A stretch of DNA of 64,000 nt from Rhodopila globiformis (GTDB lineage Bacteria; Pseudomonadota; Alphaproteobacteria; Acetobacterales; Acetobacteraceae). Both the position numbers and the translations under genes were made by a program. Where the stretch lies: positions 1 through 64,000 of the forward strand of contig NZ_NHRY01000139.1 in assembly GCF_002937115.1 (NCBI RefSeq). The letters are read 5' to 3'. Below are positions 1-8,979 of the stretch, one piece after another (position 1 is the first letter of the stretch; the number at the start of each line of letters is the position of its first letter). The notes beneath the pieces are model-generated. The model was not told where the DNA came from and searched no databases. It saw only the letters and a program-made list of their open reading frames with translations.

Positions 1-1092
1 AAATTCACACATCGTGCGAACGATCGTCCGATGGTCTTCAAAGTCGGGTTTTTGCGGCTCATTACGATACAATCGGAGCACCAGATCGGGCGACGGCGCA
101 TCCAACCGTCTTTTATCGACGCTAGTGCGGAATTGTTTCCATGATCTGTGAACCTGATAGGGACACGCCCGGCCATGACGATGGGGAGACGACCTGGCTC
201 CGCCCTGCCGTTGGCGCCTGCGGGTCCGCATTTTCATGGGAGGAGGAAGTGGATATTGCGCTTCGCGCGAAGCGCCTGAAATCATCGAACGCCGCCACGG
301 GGGCGACCGTGTTGCGGGCGCCCCGGGCGACTCCGTGAAACTCCGTGTTCGCTTGATTGCCGTCGGTGAAACCGGCACAGGCCGTGGCAGTATGAGGCAT
401 GGCTGCAGTGGACCGTTTCCGAAATCAGTGCATCCCGTAGGGCGTGTCCCGGCCATGACGGGGCGGCAACGGCTGCGGCGGATCTCTCCGAGATCTGTGC
501 ATGCTGCGGTAGGGCTTGTCCCTACGCAATGCACACATCCTGGAAACGAGTCGGAAATGACCGTAAAATCAAGTGCTTGCCTGGGCGCCAAGAGCGTTCC
601 CCCATCGTCATGGCCCGGCTTGTCCGGGCCACCTGTCGCGGCACAAGTGCTGGAATAGGTGGCCCGGACAAGCCGGGCCATGACGAAAGGGAAACGCAGC
701 GGCGGACCGTTTCCGAGATGTGTGCATCCCGTAGGGGCTTGTCCGGGCCATGACGTGGTGGGGGTGGCCCGCCGGCTGCGGTGGATCGGTTATTCCGGCT
801 CCGGCCTTTGGCAAGATCGGGCCGATACCGATACGATGACATGGCGACCCGGTATTTGCAGCAATACGCGTGGGAGACTGGACAAGCCTTGGGACATGCT
901 CCTTGATACCAACGACAGCGGCAATGACGGACATCCTTTCAGTCCCAATGTAACTACCTGGTCCGGTGCAGCACGGATCCGCCGCCATCCGCACTTGTGA
1001 AGACCTGCTTGCCGCGACCGGGGAGGATATCGCGAGGACGAACGCGAAAGTATGATATCAGGCCACGCACAAGAATTGGAGAGGCAGGCACT
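1..1092. repeat. Gene-free mosaic of palindromic repeats
   Basis: No convincing gene lies here; open frames on both strands are by-products of GC-rich palindromes. Bases 232-390 resemble the repeat at 33575-33790 (shared core 'gcgcttcgcgcgaagcgc' and 'aactccgtgttcgcttgatt'). Bases 404-440 look like a decayed right end of the 213-bp element, followed by ggcgtgtcc. A complete 213-bp element follows at 522-734. Bases 134-160 resemble another element end followed by ggacacgcc. The gene beginning at 1093 has its own ribosome site just after this region. Confidence 0.8.
522..734 (+). mobile_element. 213-bp MITE-like element, copy 1
   Basis: Bounded by imperfect terminal inverted repeats: left ctacgcaatgcacacatc, right gatgtgtgcatcccgtag (16 of 18 positions pair). 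It is exactly the same length as the copies at 8183-8395 and 21718-21930. The inner 80-bp palindrome (606-685) starts 84 bases from the left end in all three. Flanked by ggcttgtcc at 513-521 and, after one extra g, at 736-744. It has no coding capacity, so any movement would depend on a transposase elsewhere. Calling it a MITE is inference from ends, fixed length and flanking duplications. Confidence 0.7.
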
Positions 1093-3099
1093 ATGGTGAA
1101 ATTCACGTTCGATGCGGCATTTGAACGAAACGTCGGCTGGCTGACGGAAGCCGAGCAGCTTGCCCTGCGCGGCATGCGCATCGCGCTCGCCGGCATGGGC
1201 GGCGTCGGTGGCGTCCACATGATCACCCTCGCGCGGCTGGGCATCGGCGCTTTCAACACCGCCGACTTCGACCGGTTCGACATCCCCAACTTCAACCGCC
1301 AGTACGGCTGCAACGTCAACACCCTCGGTCTCGTCAAGGGCGAGGTCATGGAGGAAATGGCGCTGGCGGTGAACCCGGAGCTGCGCATCCGCCGCTTCGA
1401 TGACGGCGTCACCGACGAGAACCTCGAGCAGTTCCTCGACGGCGTCGACCTGTTCGTCGACGGCTTCGACTTCAATGTCATCGAGATGCGGCGCAAGACC
1501 TATCGGCGCTGCCGCGAGCTGGGCATTCCCGTCGTCTGCGCCGGGCCGATGGGCATGAGCGTGTCGCTGCTGGCCTTCGACCCCAAAGGCATGAGCTTCG
1601 ACGAATATTTCGGCATGGAGGGCGCCAGCGAATACGAGCAAGCCATCCGCTTCATGACCGGCCTGGTGCCCAAGCCGTTGCCCGCCTCCTACCTCTCCGA
1701 CCCCATGCGGCTCAATCTCGTGGCCAAGACGGCCACCTCGGTCGGCGCAGCGTGCCAGCTCTGCGCCGGCGCCGCCGCCATCACCGCGCTGAAGTTCCTG
1801 CTGCGCCGCGGTGAGATCAAGCCGGTGCCGTACGCGTTCCAGTATGATGTCTTCAGCAACCGCCTTGCGGTGACGAAGGTGCGCGGCGGCCTCAACGGCG
1901 CGCGGTGGCGCCGCAAGATGGCGCGGATGGTGCCCGCGGCCATCGAGCGCATGCGGGCCATTCCGCTGCCGCCCGAGACGTTCGTTCCCGAAGGCTACCT
2001 CGACGAGGTGCTGCACGCGGCCCGCTGGGCGCCCAGCCGCAACAACGAGCAGCCCTGGCGGTTCGAGAAGCTGGGCCCGGACGAGCTTCGCATCCATGCC
2101 CGACGCACCACCGCCGGCGGCCTGTACCAGTACCGCAATGGCGAGCCGAACCTGCTGGGTATCGGCGGCCTGCTGGAATATCTGCGGATCGCCGCCTCGG
2201 CGCATGGCAGGCGGATGGCGTGGCGGATCGAGTCCGACGCCGATCCGTTGCTGATTCGTGTCGGGTTCACCGCTGACCCGAAAATGGAACCCGATCCGCT
2301 CTGCCCGTCGCTGGGCCTGCGTCACGTCGATCGCACGCGGTATCGCACGCGCGCGCTGACCGCCGGGGAACGCGAGGCGCTGGAAGCCGCGCTGGGCGAG
2401 ACCCTGCGCGTCGTCTGGCTGCCTGGCCCGCGCGACCGCGAGCGCTTTGCCCGGCTCAGCCTGCGGGCCGGCACGATCCGCCTGCGCGCACCCGAAATGA
2501 TGCCGGTCCACCGGCGCCGCATCGAATGGACCCTGCCGATCAGCCCGGACCGGACCCCGGCGAAGGCGCTGGGCCTCGATCCGGTCCTTACGCGGGCGTA
2601 TCGCTGGGCCCTGGACAGTGAGGATCGGACCCGGTTGTTCAACCAGGTCGGCGGCGCGGCGGCGATGGCGCTGGAGACGGATTACCTGCCCGTCTTGGCG
2701 TCCGGCGCGGTGTTCGCCATCCGCTACAGCCAAGAGTCCGACTCGCCGCGAACGACCCGCGCGTTGCTGGAAACCGGCGTCAGGCTCCAGAACTTCTGGC
2801 TGACGGCGACCCGGCTGGGCCTGGCGTTGCAGCCGCTGATGGACGTGCTGACCTTCGCGCATTATGGCCAGGAGAATGCCCCGTTCACGGCTGACGCCAG
2901 GCTCCAGGCCAAGGGCCGCGACCTCGCGCGGCAAACCCGCGCCCTGTTCGGCGCCGGGGATTTCGTGTTCATGGGCCGCATCGGCGAGCCGCACTGGCGC
3001 GATGCGTATCCAAGGTCGGTGCGCAAGCCGGTGGCGGAACTGCTGACGGTGGAGCGGCAGGTGGCCTCGACTGCCGGTGCCAGCCCTGCCGTTGCGTGA
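1093..3099 (+). CDS. ThiF/E1-like adenylyltransferase - nitroreductase fusion protein (Rv1355c/MoeY-like)
   Basis: A 668-residue cytoplasmic protein with two domains. Residues 1-300 are ThiF/MoeB/E1-like: nucleotide loop GMGGVGG at 34-40, then DFDRFDIPNFNRQ near 58-70 (metal Asp and adenylate-binding Asn/Arg/Gln) and Lys82. Residues from about 320 are nitroreductase-like, opening with the FMN-site pattern 'ARWAPSRNNEQPW'. The architecture matches the family of Mycobacterium Rv1355c (annotated MoeY), whose substrate I do not know. ThiF domains adenylate C-terminal carboxylates of small carrier proteins; no such carrier gene is adjacent. The start has a good ribosome site (ggagaggcagg). It stands alone between repeats and a convergent gene. 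The pairing suggests activation plus flavin redox chemistry on one substrate, which is inference. Confidence 0.85.
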   Translation: MVKFTFDAAFERNVGWLTEAEQLALRGMRIALAGMGGVGGVHMITLARLGIGAFNTADFDRFDIPNFNRQYGCNVNTLGLVKGEVMEEMALAVNPELRIRRFDDGVTDENLEQFLDGVDLFVDGFDFNVIEMRRKTYRRCRELGIPVVCAGPMGMSVSLLAFDPKGMSFDEYFGMEGASEYEQAIRFMTGLVPKPLPASYLSDPMRLNLVAKTATSVGAACQLCAGAAAITALKFLLRRGEIKPVPYAFQYDVFSNRLAVTKVRGGLNGARWRRKMARMVPAAIERMRAIPLPPETFVPEGYLDEVLHAARWAPSRNNEQPWRFEKLGPDELRIHARRTTAGGLYQYRNGEPNLLGIGGLLEYLRIAASAHGRRMAWRIESDADPLLIRVGFTADPKMEPDPLCPSLGLRHVDRTRYRTRALTAGEREALEAALGETLRVVWLPGPRDRERFARLSLRAGTIRLRAPEMMPVHRRRIEWTLPISPDRTPAKALGLDPVLTRAYRWALDSEDRTRLFNQVGGAAAMALETDYLPVLASGAVFAIRYSQESDSPRTTRALLETGVRLQNFWLTATRLGLALQPLMDVLTFAHYGQENAPFTADARLQAKGRDLARQTRALFGAGDFVFMGRIGEPHWRDAYPRSVRKPVAELLTVERQVASTAGASPAVA

Positions 3100-3306
3100 A
3101 TGAACCAACGTGGCGGCGCCGGCCGCCACGTTGTCGGAAGAAGCGCGGCTTTTTCGTGAAACCACCTGACGTTGTCGAGCATATCGTCCGGCCGCGGGCC
3201 TTTGGCAGCCAGGTTGGTTTCGGTATCGTCCGCCGCCCCGCGTGGCAGCGGACGGCCCCGCTGCCTGTGGCGCCCTGGGAACGATCGTGATCCCGCCTGT
3301 TGCGTT

Positions 3307-4530
3307 TCACAGGCGGTGACCGGATGACACGGATGTGGCGATCCTGTCCTGCGGATTGTGCCCATACTCCGCGTGCTGCACGCCGTAATACACCGCCAGG
3401 AACAGGAACACGGTCATCACGAAGGCACCGCCCGCGGTACGGCCGAGGCGAAAGGCCGTGTCCGCCTTGGCATGCAACCAGACATGCATCTGCGTCGGCC
3501 CGTGCACAAACATTGCGGCCATGGCGGTCAGGATCGGCAGGTGGCCGATCGCGTCGACCTTGCCAAAGTCGAAGACCGCCGCGATGAAAATCGTGCTCAG
3601 GCCAAGAATCGCAAGGCGCAGCAGGCCCAATCCGGTCAGCATATAGAAGGCGAAGGCGAATTCCACAAACCCGGCGAAGATCATGAAGTTCGGGGCCGTG
3701 AAGCCGAACGTCAGGTACGGCCGGGCGGCAAGCAGGGGCAAGGTCCACTGCGGGTAGGCCCACTTCTCGACCGCGCCCCACATCAGGCAGACGCATAGGG
3801 CGGCATACAGGATAGCCATCCGGTACGACCGCAGCCGCTCGGACGGGAACGACGTCAGGGCCAGATAGGCGGCCAAGCCGAGAAACACCGGATAATCGGA
3901 CAGATGGAACACCCCGTATTGCGAAATGCCATAGGCATACAGCACGAGGATTCCCAGGCTGCCGACGATGCAGGTCCGCGCCGAAAGCATGCTGGCGGCG
4001 ATGCCGAGCTGAAGCCACGCCACCCAGCCGTCGCTGGTATGAAGTTCCGGTGTAAGAATGATACCGCCGACGGCGAACAGTGCCATGAAGAAGGCGCCTG
4101 TCCCGCTTCGGACCAACAGTTCCTCCAGCGCCTCGTTCGCGCCGGACTCCGCCAGTGTCCAGGACCGCTTCGCCGCAAGCCGATCGGCGATGAAGCTTGC
4201 GGCCATCAGCAGGGTGAACGCGATGAAGACCAGCAGGAAGTGCTGTGTCAGCACGCCGTGGACCGGCATCGGCGGTTTCGTCACGTCATACGGGGCAAAC
4301 CACTTGATATGCGCATGGGCCGGCGTCGGCACGACGCTTGCCGCGATTGCAGCCACCGAAGCCCACAGCAGAACCGCCGGCCGCACCTGGCGTCCGAGGC
4401 AGCGCAAGGCAAGTGACGGCTTCCCGGCGCGACAATGCTCCGGCGGTTCGTCCCGGAGGCCGCACGCAGCGACGGGACGATCATTGGGCCGTTTCATGGT
4501 TTTCTGATACGATATCGAATTGGTATACAT
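3307..4530 (-). CDS. Exported multi-pass membrane protein of unknown function
   Basis: A 407-residue integral membrane protein. A hydrophobic segment at about 52-70 ends in 'PTPAHAH' and looks like a signal peptide or first membrane segment. A short soluble part with 'IKWFAPYDV' follows, then about seven to eight hydrophobic helices. The layout (short periplasmic stretch, helices, conserved 'PNFMIFAGFVEFAFAFYM') recalls DoxX-like or cytochrome-associated membrane proteins, but I cannot assign a family. The ATG at 4530 is supported by an aaaggtga site six bases upstream; an internal Met lies at codon 12. A perfect 7-5-7 palindrome lies in the upstream leader. Convergent with the ThiF fusion gene. 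Confidence 0.75.
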   Translation of the reverse strand: MYTNSISYQKTMKRPNDRPVAACGLRDEPPEHCRAGKPSLALRCLGRQVRPAVLLWASVAAIAASVVPTPAHAHIKWFAPYDVTKPPMPVHGVLTQHFLLVFIAFTLLMAASFIADRLAAKRSWTLAESGANEALEELLVRSGTGAFFMALFAVGGIILTPELHTSDGWVAWLQLGIAASMLSARTCIVGSLGILVLYAYGISQYGVFHLSDYPVFLGLAAYLALTSFPSERLRSYRMAILYAALCVCLMWGAVEKWAYPQWTLPLLAARPYLTFGFTAPNFMIFAGFVEFAFAFYMLTGLGLLRLAILGLSTIFIAAVFDFGKVDAIGHLPILTAMAAMFVHGPTQMHVWLHAKADTAFRLGRTAGGAFVMTVFLFLAVYYGVQHAEYGHNPQDRIATSVSSGHRL

Positions 4531-5569
4531 GGTTGCTCACCTTTCGTATGTCCTGATAGCGCAGCACCGGGCTGCGCGGCGGGTCGTCAAGGTCGGAATT
4601 TTTCCCGATAGTAAAGACCGGCTTCCGTCAGGGCGTCCGGTGCATCGGCGTTCGTCCACACACGGGATTGATCTGAAGAAATGTCGTGATCATGGAAAGA
4701 ACCAATCGCATGAGTTCCTCGGCGTGAAGTCGAGACGTTGGATCTGCCCGCAGCATATATCCAAATGTTTTCGCTGGAGATGTGAGAGGCATCACACTCC
4801 CGCTGCATCCGTCTGCAGAGGGCCTGTACAACCAGGGTGGTGTTTGCTTCCATGTCATGGCCGGGTCTGTCCACATTGGCGCTAAATCAGGGCTGGCTGT
4901 TGCCTCCTCGTCATGGCCCGGCTTGTCCGGGCCACCTGTCGCGGCACAGTGCTGGAACAGGTGGCCCGGACAAGCCGGGCCATGACGGAATGGCAAGCAT
5001 CGTGCCGCCGCCACGCTATTTTAACGCCAATGGGGCCTGCGCCCGCCATGACGATCAGGGATGGCCGCCCTTTGACCGCCTCCTTGGTAACTCTAACGCG
5101 GGTCTGTCCAGGCATCCGCGACTTTGTCGAGACAGGCAAAAGGCGCGGATGTGGATCTGTACCCGCCCGGCGCCTGGGGATTACCAAGTAACGCCAATGT
5201 CAATGCCGGTCGGTGCGGCCTATGAAATACTGCGTTGACATCCCGTGGTGCCAGGCCTGCAATTCTGCACGATTGTCATACAAACCATGATGCGTCCGAT
5301 ACAAGCCGGCCAAATGGCCAACGCGCGCGCGACCGGGACACGGCCGGGACATATCCATAAAGTTACGACAGGCAGCGGCCGCTGCAAGAAGGGGGCACCG
5401 CGGCGAAGCCCGGTTCAGGCAGGCCCGCCGCAATCAGGCGCTTGTATCCGCGTGGCGGCGGCCAGCCGGAAAACCCGCCGCCAGGCCAGTCGGCCGTTGG
5501 CAGTCCGGCGTCGGCGCGGCGGCCTGGAAACCGCGCCTCCCGTCATCGGCTCATGGTCTGCCTGATGTG
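4531..5569. repeat. Intergenic region with a type-A composite palindrome
   Basis: No gene supported. The main element is a composite palindrome at 4875-5031. Inner arms run 4909-4987 (cgtcatggcccggcttgtcc and its reverse, with loop gtcgcggcacagtgctgg). Outer arms are attggcgctaaatcag and ctattttaacgccaat. Related composites lie at 8129-8507 and 44285-44452. A roughly 40-base segment at 5048-5093 recurs inverted at 52752-52797. The stretch 5200-5569 shows no recognisable feature. Confidence 0.75.
4559..4577. promoter_or_regulatory. Perfect 7-5-7 palindrome in the leader of the membrane protein gene
   Basis: Bases gcgcagc and gctgcgc pair exactly around a 5-base spacer, about 29-47 bases upstream of the start at 4530 and just before its ribosome site. 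It could be an mRNA hairpin affecting translation or a repressor site. No matching regulator is adjacent. Confidence 0.4.
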
Positions 5570-6073
5570 TCATCCGGCCGCCGCGCCGCCACCCGGACGG
5601 ACCACCTCCGGGTGTCCCGCCGGCGGCGTCAGCCGGCAATCCGCCGGCACCGTCCCGGCATAGCGGGTCCAGGTCTGCGTCTGGCCAAACAGCGGGATGC
5701 CGAGGTAGCCGCGCAACGCCAGGGCGCCCTCCGGAGTCAGCCACAGTTCCACATGATAGACGCTGCCGTTGCGCGGGTCGGTGATGTGGCCCTTCCACAG
5801 GTTCGGCGCGACCTGCCCGGCGTCGCTGATCAGCGGCAGGTGGCACTGCGACACGCCGCGGTAATCCAACGGCGTCGGGTCGGCCGGGTGGTCCAGGAAG
5901 AAGCCGGCGATGCGGGCACACAGCTTGTCGCCGCACGGCTCGACGCCGATGACGCCGTCATGATCCTGGGTCAGCCAAAGCCCGGCCATCGGCGGTACGA
6001 CCGCGGCGGCCGGCAGCGGCAGCAGCAGCAGCACGACAAGAAAGGCAAGCAAACGCAGCATGCGCCGTAACAT
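5570..6073 (-). CDS. DUF2147 family exported protein
   Basis: A 167-residue protein with an N-terminal signal peptide (hydrophobic 'LLAFLVVLLLLPLPAAA', cleavage near residue 24). The DUF2147 pattern follows: 'GLWLTQDHDGVIGVEPCG..LCARIAGF' near the start, then a 'WKGHITDPRNGSVYHVELWL' segment and 'LRGYLGIPLFGQTQTWTR'. DUF2147 proteins are small periplasmic or envelope proteins of about 140-170 residues with unknown role. It begins 6 bases after the pncA stop on the same strand, so the two are probably one transcript. The family call is firm; a functional link with nicotinamide metabolism is not shown. Confidence 0.88.
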   Translation of the reverse strand: MLRRMLRLLAFLVVLLLLPLPAAAVVPPMAGLWLTQDHDGVIGVEPCGDKLCARIAGFFLDHPADPTPLDYRGVSQCHLPLISDAGQVAPNLWKGHITDPRNGSVYHVELWLTPEGALALRGYLGIPLFGQTQTWTRYAGTVPADCRLTPPAGHPEVVRPGGGAAAG

Positions 6074-6079
6074 AAGGCG

Positions 6080-6733
6080 TCAGGCGCCGCCGCGCAGCCC
6101 GGCGCTGTCGATGAACCCGACCCCCAGCCCCGCCAGGCGGTCGCGCGCCTCGTCGATGGTGGTGCGGCCCTCGGCCACCGGCAGGCCGATGCCGCGGCAG
6201 GCGTCCTCGATCACGAACACCGTGAAGCCGAGCCGGGCGGCATCCTCGGCCGACCAGGCGACGCAGAAATCGGTGGCGAGGCCGCACAGGAACAGCCGCG
6301 TGAAGCCGCGCTGCCGCAGCCAGCCCTCCAGCCCCGTCGGCGTGGCGCGGTCGTTCTCGAAGAACGCTGAGTAGCTGTCGAGCGCCGGACGGAAGCCCTT
6401 GCGGATGATCACCTCCACCCTTGCCTGATCGATGCCGGGATGAATGGCGGCGGTCGGCGTGCCGGCGACGCCGTGGTCGGGCCACAGCACCTGCCGGCCG
6501 TAGGGCAGGTCGATGGTGTCATACGGCTGCCGGCCGGGATGGGAGCCGGCGAACGACGCATGACCCGGCGGATGCCAGTCCTGCGTCGCAAAGGCGTGGT
6601 CGAAGCGGGTGAGCAGCCGGTTGACGACCGGGACGATCTCGTCACCCCGGGCCACCGCGAGTTCACCGCCCGGCATGAACGTCGGCTGTATGTCGATCAG
6701 CCCAAGAATGTCGGTGACAGAATCGATTTGCAT
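6080..6733 (-). CDS. pncA: Nicotinamidase (PncA, isochorismatase superfamily)
   Basis: A 217-residue hydrolase converting nicotinamide to nicotinate in the NAD salvage pathway. The cysteine-hydrolase triad is visible as Asp14 (in 'LIDIQ'), Lys112 (in 'IIRKGF') and Cys157 (in 'ATDFCV'). The metal-binding residues are Asp52 and His54 in 'DWHPPGHASF' and His87 in 'WPDHGV'. Length is typical of bacterial PncA. The start at 6733 is chosen because an agggagag site lies just upstream and family members begin here; the frame continues further upstream without family similarity. First gene of a likely two-gene unit with the DUF2147 gene. Confidence 0.93.
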   Translation of the reverse strand: MQIDSVTDILGLIDIQPTFMPGGELAVARGDEIVPVVNRLLTRFDHAFATQDWHPPGHASFAGSHPGRQPYDTIDLPYGRQVLWPDHGVAGTPTAAIHPGIDQARVEVIIRKGFRPALDSYSAFFENDRATPTGLEGWLRQRGFTRLFLCGLATDFCVAWSAEDAARLGFTVFVIEDACRGIGLPVAEGRTTIDEARDRLAGLGVGFIDSAGLRGGA

Positions 6734-7016
6734 ATGCACTCTCCCTGTGCAGATCCGGCTGGCCGGGATGGTAACCTTCCACTGGGCCAATGACGGTGCG
6801 GCGACCACCATGGGCCCGGCGACGCGGCAGGAAACCGTGCGGCTTTCGTTCCTGTCCAATATCCATGAGCCGCCGGTGCGGCGCAACCGCACGCGGAATC
6901 CGGCGTCGGCGACCGGCCAGCCGGCGATCACCAGCCGGTGAGGGTGGCCGGGGCGACTGGCGGCATGGACCCGGCTGATCCGGCCCGGCCGGGGTGGGTT
7001 CGATGTTTCCGGTGCT

Positions 7017-7031
7017 GTGATATTGTATCAC
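7017..7031. promoter_or_regulatory. Perfect 6-3-6 palindrome upstream of the lipoprotein gene
   Basis: gtgata-ttg-tatcac is a perfect inverted repeat 45 bases before the start at 7077. Its size and position suit a transcription-factor operator. No cognate regulator is adjacent, so the identity of the binder is unknown. Confidence 0.4.
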
Positions 7032-7076
7032 GGCGCGACAGCGACACATCAGGCTGTTGGCGAGATGGAGTGCGTC

Positions 7077-7460
7077 ATGACTGTGGGATCGACTGCAACG
7101 CAACGCCTGTTCGGTGGAACGGCCGCATCAGTCGCGGCTCTGGCTGTGGCTACGGCTCTCGCGGGGTGTCAACAAAATCCGTCGCAGATGCTGGCCAGCA
7201 GGCAGAACGCCGCCATGCAGGCGGCCGTGAACCGCGGCCGGTTCGAACTGGATTGCCCGACCGCGACCGGTACCGTGCTATCGAGCAGTCCGTTGCAGAG
7301 TTCGCCGTTTTCCGGCTACGACCAGGCGGCGTACAGCATCGGCATCTCGGGCTGCGGGCACCGCATTGTCTACGTCAGCGTATGCCAGGCCGGCACGGGC
7401 GGCTGCTTCGCGGAAACAGCCGACAATCCGGCGGTGATGCCGCGCGCGCCGGGCGGTTGA
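7077..7460 (+). CDS. Putative small lipoprotein
   Basis: A 127-residue protein with an N-terminal hydrophobic stretch ending in 'ATALAGC', a good lipobox, so Cys31 is probably lipidated and the protein anchored in the envelope. The mature part has five further cysteines arranged as possible pairs ('LDCPTATG', 'ISGCGHR', 'VSVCQAGTGGCF'). Start at 7077 because ggag lies six bases upstream. I recognise no family. A perfect palindrome lies upstream. It is convergent with the small exported protein gene at 7539-7811; no functional inference is made. Confidence 0.7.
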   Translation: MTVGSTATQRLFGGTAASVAALAVATALAGCQQNPSQMLASRQNAAMQAAVNRGRFELDCPTATGTVLSSSPLQSSPFSGYDQAAYSIGISGCGHRIVYVSVCQAGTGGCFAETADNPAVMPRAPGG

Positions 7461-7538
7461 GGGGCGCGCCGGATTCCATCTCCATGCGGGCCACGGCCGA
7501 TCCCGGGGAACCAGCGACGGGCCGAACCGCATCCCCGG

Positions 7539-7811
7539 TCAGTTGCAGACGCGCCGGCCGTTGACGTAGGCGCATCCCGGTGCCAGCGCCTTCGTCGCAC
7601 GGTTGCCGCGCGCGCCCTGGACGCTGGTGCCGGGCGCGACCTGGTTCGAACGGTACGGCTGCGCGGTGTGAACCTGGCCGGTGTTCTTGTTGTACATCGC
7701 GGCTCCGTTCGGGCCGACGCAGCCGGATCGGTTGGCCGTCGAGCCGCACTCGGCGGCATTGGCCTGCTGCACAGCGAACAGCAGAAACAGAGCGGTGATG
7801 ATGCGCGCCAT
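7539..7811 (-). CDS. Small cysteine-containing exported protein
   Basis: A 90-residue protein with a clear signal peptide (residues 1-19, 'ITALFLLFAVQQANA') and a mature part of about 70 residues. The mature part has four cysteines ('ECGSTANRSGCVG' and 'GCAYVNGRRVCN'), suggesting two disulfides. It is rich in Asn and Gly with no membrane segment after the signal. No domain is recognised. It faces the lipoprotein gene at 7077-7460 and is bounded upstream by palindromic repeats. A periplasmic or secreted location is likely. Confidence 0.7.
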   Translation of the reverse strand: MARIITALFLLFAVQQANAAECGSTANRSGCVGPNGAAMYNKNTGQVHTAQPYRSNQVAPGTSVQGARGNRATKALAPGCAYVNGRRVCN

Positions 7812-8676
7812 ATGCTACCTGCCAGATGAATGTTTCAACGATGAGCCGGACGTCTTCGGGGCCTTCGGCGGCCCGGCTCCGCCCGTCGCCGTGGGCCGCC
7901 GCGGTGCTGCATGAGCATCCATGCTGCTCCGGGGCGGCCACAGGCCAGGGTGACGCCGGCTACCTGCGCCAGCCCCACCGCAGCATGGGCGGGGCAGGGC
8001 GCACTATGCGATTTCGGTGGCGCCGGTATGAGCGCAAAACCGTGATGGCTCCGCCACGCCCCTGGACTCATGCCATCCGGCATTGGGAGTGACCGTTTCG
8101 CCCCCTCGGCATGGCCCGGACGAGCCGCATTGGCGTTAAAATAGGGCTGGCTGTTGCCTCCTCGTCATGGCCCGGCTTGTCCCTACGCAATGCACACATC
8201 CTGGAAACGAGTGGGAAATGACTGTAAAATCAAGTGCTTGCCTGGGCGCCAAGAGCGTTCCCCCATCGTCATGGCCCGGCTTGTCCGGGCCACCTGTCGC
8301 GGCACAAGTGCTGGAATAGGTGGCCCGGACAAGCCGGGCCATGACGAAAGGGAAACGCAGCGGCGGACCGTTTCCGAGATGTGTGCATCCCGTAGGGCTT
8401 GTCCGGGCCACCTGTCGCGGCACAGTGCTGGAATAGGTGGCCCGGACAAGCCGGGCCATGACGGAATGGCAAGCGTCGTGCCGCCGCCACGCTATTTCAA
8501 CGCCAATGCGGGACGAGCCGGCCATGACCGCGAGGCACCGGTGGCTGACGGTCGAACTCCGTGCCGGTTGGTATTATACGGCACCCGGGAAACCCTGGCC
8601 GTCTTCCCGCGACTGTTGATGCGGCCTGCGCTGGCCTGAGGAGTGACGAAACCGGCAAAGTTTCCCGGGAACCGTA
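7812..8676. repeat. Intergenic region with a nested palindrome array
   Basis: No gene supported in 7812-8100. From 8129 to 8507 lies a type-A composite palindrome with outer arms attggcgttaaaatag and ctatttcaacgccaat. Its left inner arm is split by the 213-bp element at 8183-8395, which carries its own 80-bp type-A palindrome at 8267-8346. The split arm resumes at 8405 with gggccacctgtcgcgg. Bases 8508-8676 show nothing further. Confidence 0.8.
8183..8395 (+). mobile_element. 213-bp MITE-like element, copy 2, inserted in another palindrome
   Basis: Same length and ends as the copies at 522 and 21718. Perfect 9-bp direct repeats ggcttgtcc flank it at 8174-8182 and 8396-8404. Removing the element and one 9-bp copy restores an intact type-A palindrome arm (cgtcatggcccggcttgtccgggcc is rebuilt across the junction). 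This is what a transposition with target duplication would leave. No coding capacity. Confidence 0.75.
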
Positions 8677-8979
8677 TTACACCTCGATCCCCAGCAGCGG
8701 CGCGTGCTGCTGCGCGCCATACACATCGCAATCTCCCGGATCGCCCGCCATGATCCCGCGTGGCAGCACGATCTTGATCGCCCGGCCGGCGGGGTAGGGG
8801 ATGACCCGCACGTCCTCCGCCGGCACGCGATACAGCCGTCCGATGGCGTCCGCTCCCAGCGCCGGCGACCGCACGACGCGTTGGTAATCCGCCTCCGACC
8901 CGAACATGATATCCAGGGTCAGCCGCCGTGGCCCGGCGTTCTTGCTGCGGATCACCCGGGCGAGGTCGGACAGCCTCAT
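8677..8979 (-). CDS. DUF4387 family protein
   Basis: A 100-residue soluble protein beginning 'MRLSDLARVIRSKNAGP' with the DUF4387 features 'LTLDIMF', 'YRVPAEDVRVI' and 'AIKIVLPR'. Such proteins are usually encoded beside larger catabolic enzymes and have no established activity. The start at 8979 overlaps the amidohydrolase stop in an ATGA arrangement (8976-8979), so translation is probably coupled. Longer upstream frames read into the amidohydrolase in the wrong frame. The two proteins probably act on the same pathway (inference). Confidence 0.85.
   Translation of the reverse strand: MRLSDLARVIRSKNAGPRRLTLDIMFGSEADYQRVVRSPALGADAIGRLYRVPAEDVRVIPYPAGRAIKIVLPRGIMAGDPGDCDVYGAQQHAPLLGIEV

Noticed and set aside
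529-1000. Short frames with words such as 'SSWPGLSGPP' and 'MARLVRATCRGT'
   Set aside because: They are translations of the palindromic repeats and recur wherever the repeats occur (4.9, 8.2, 21.8, 44.3 kb).
790-3165. A 791-codon reverse frame antisense to the ThiF fusion gene
   Set aside because: It is a GC-rich shadow frame with Arg/Gly/Gln/Ala-rich text and no domain; the plus-strand gene has clear motifs.
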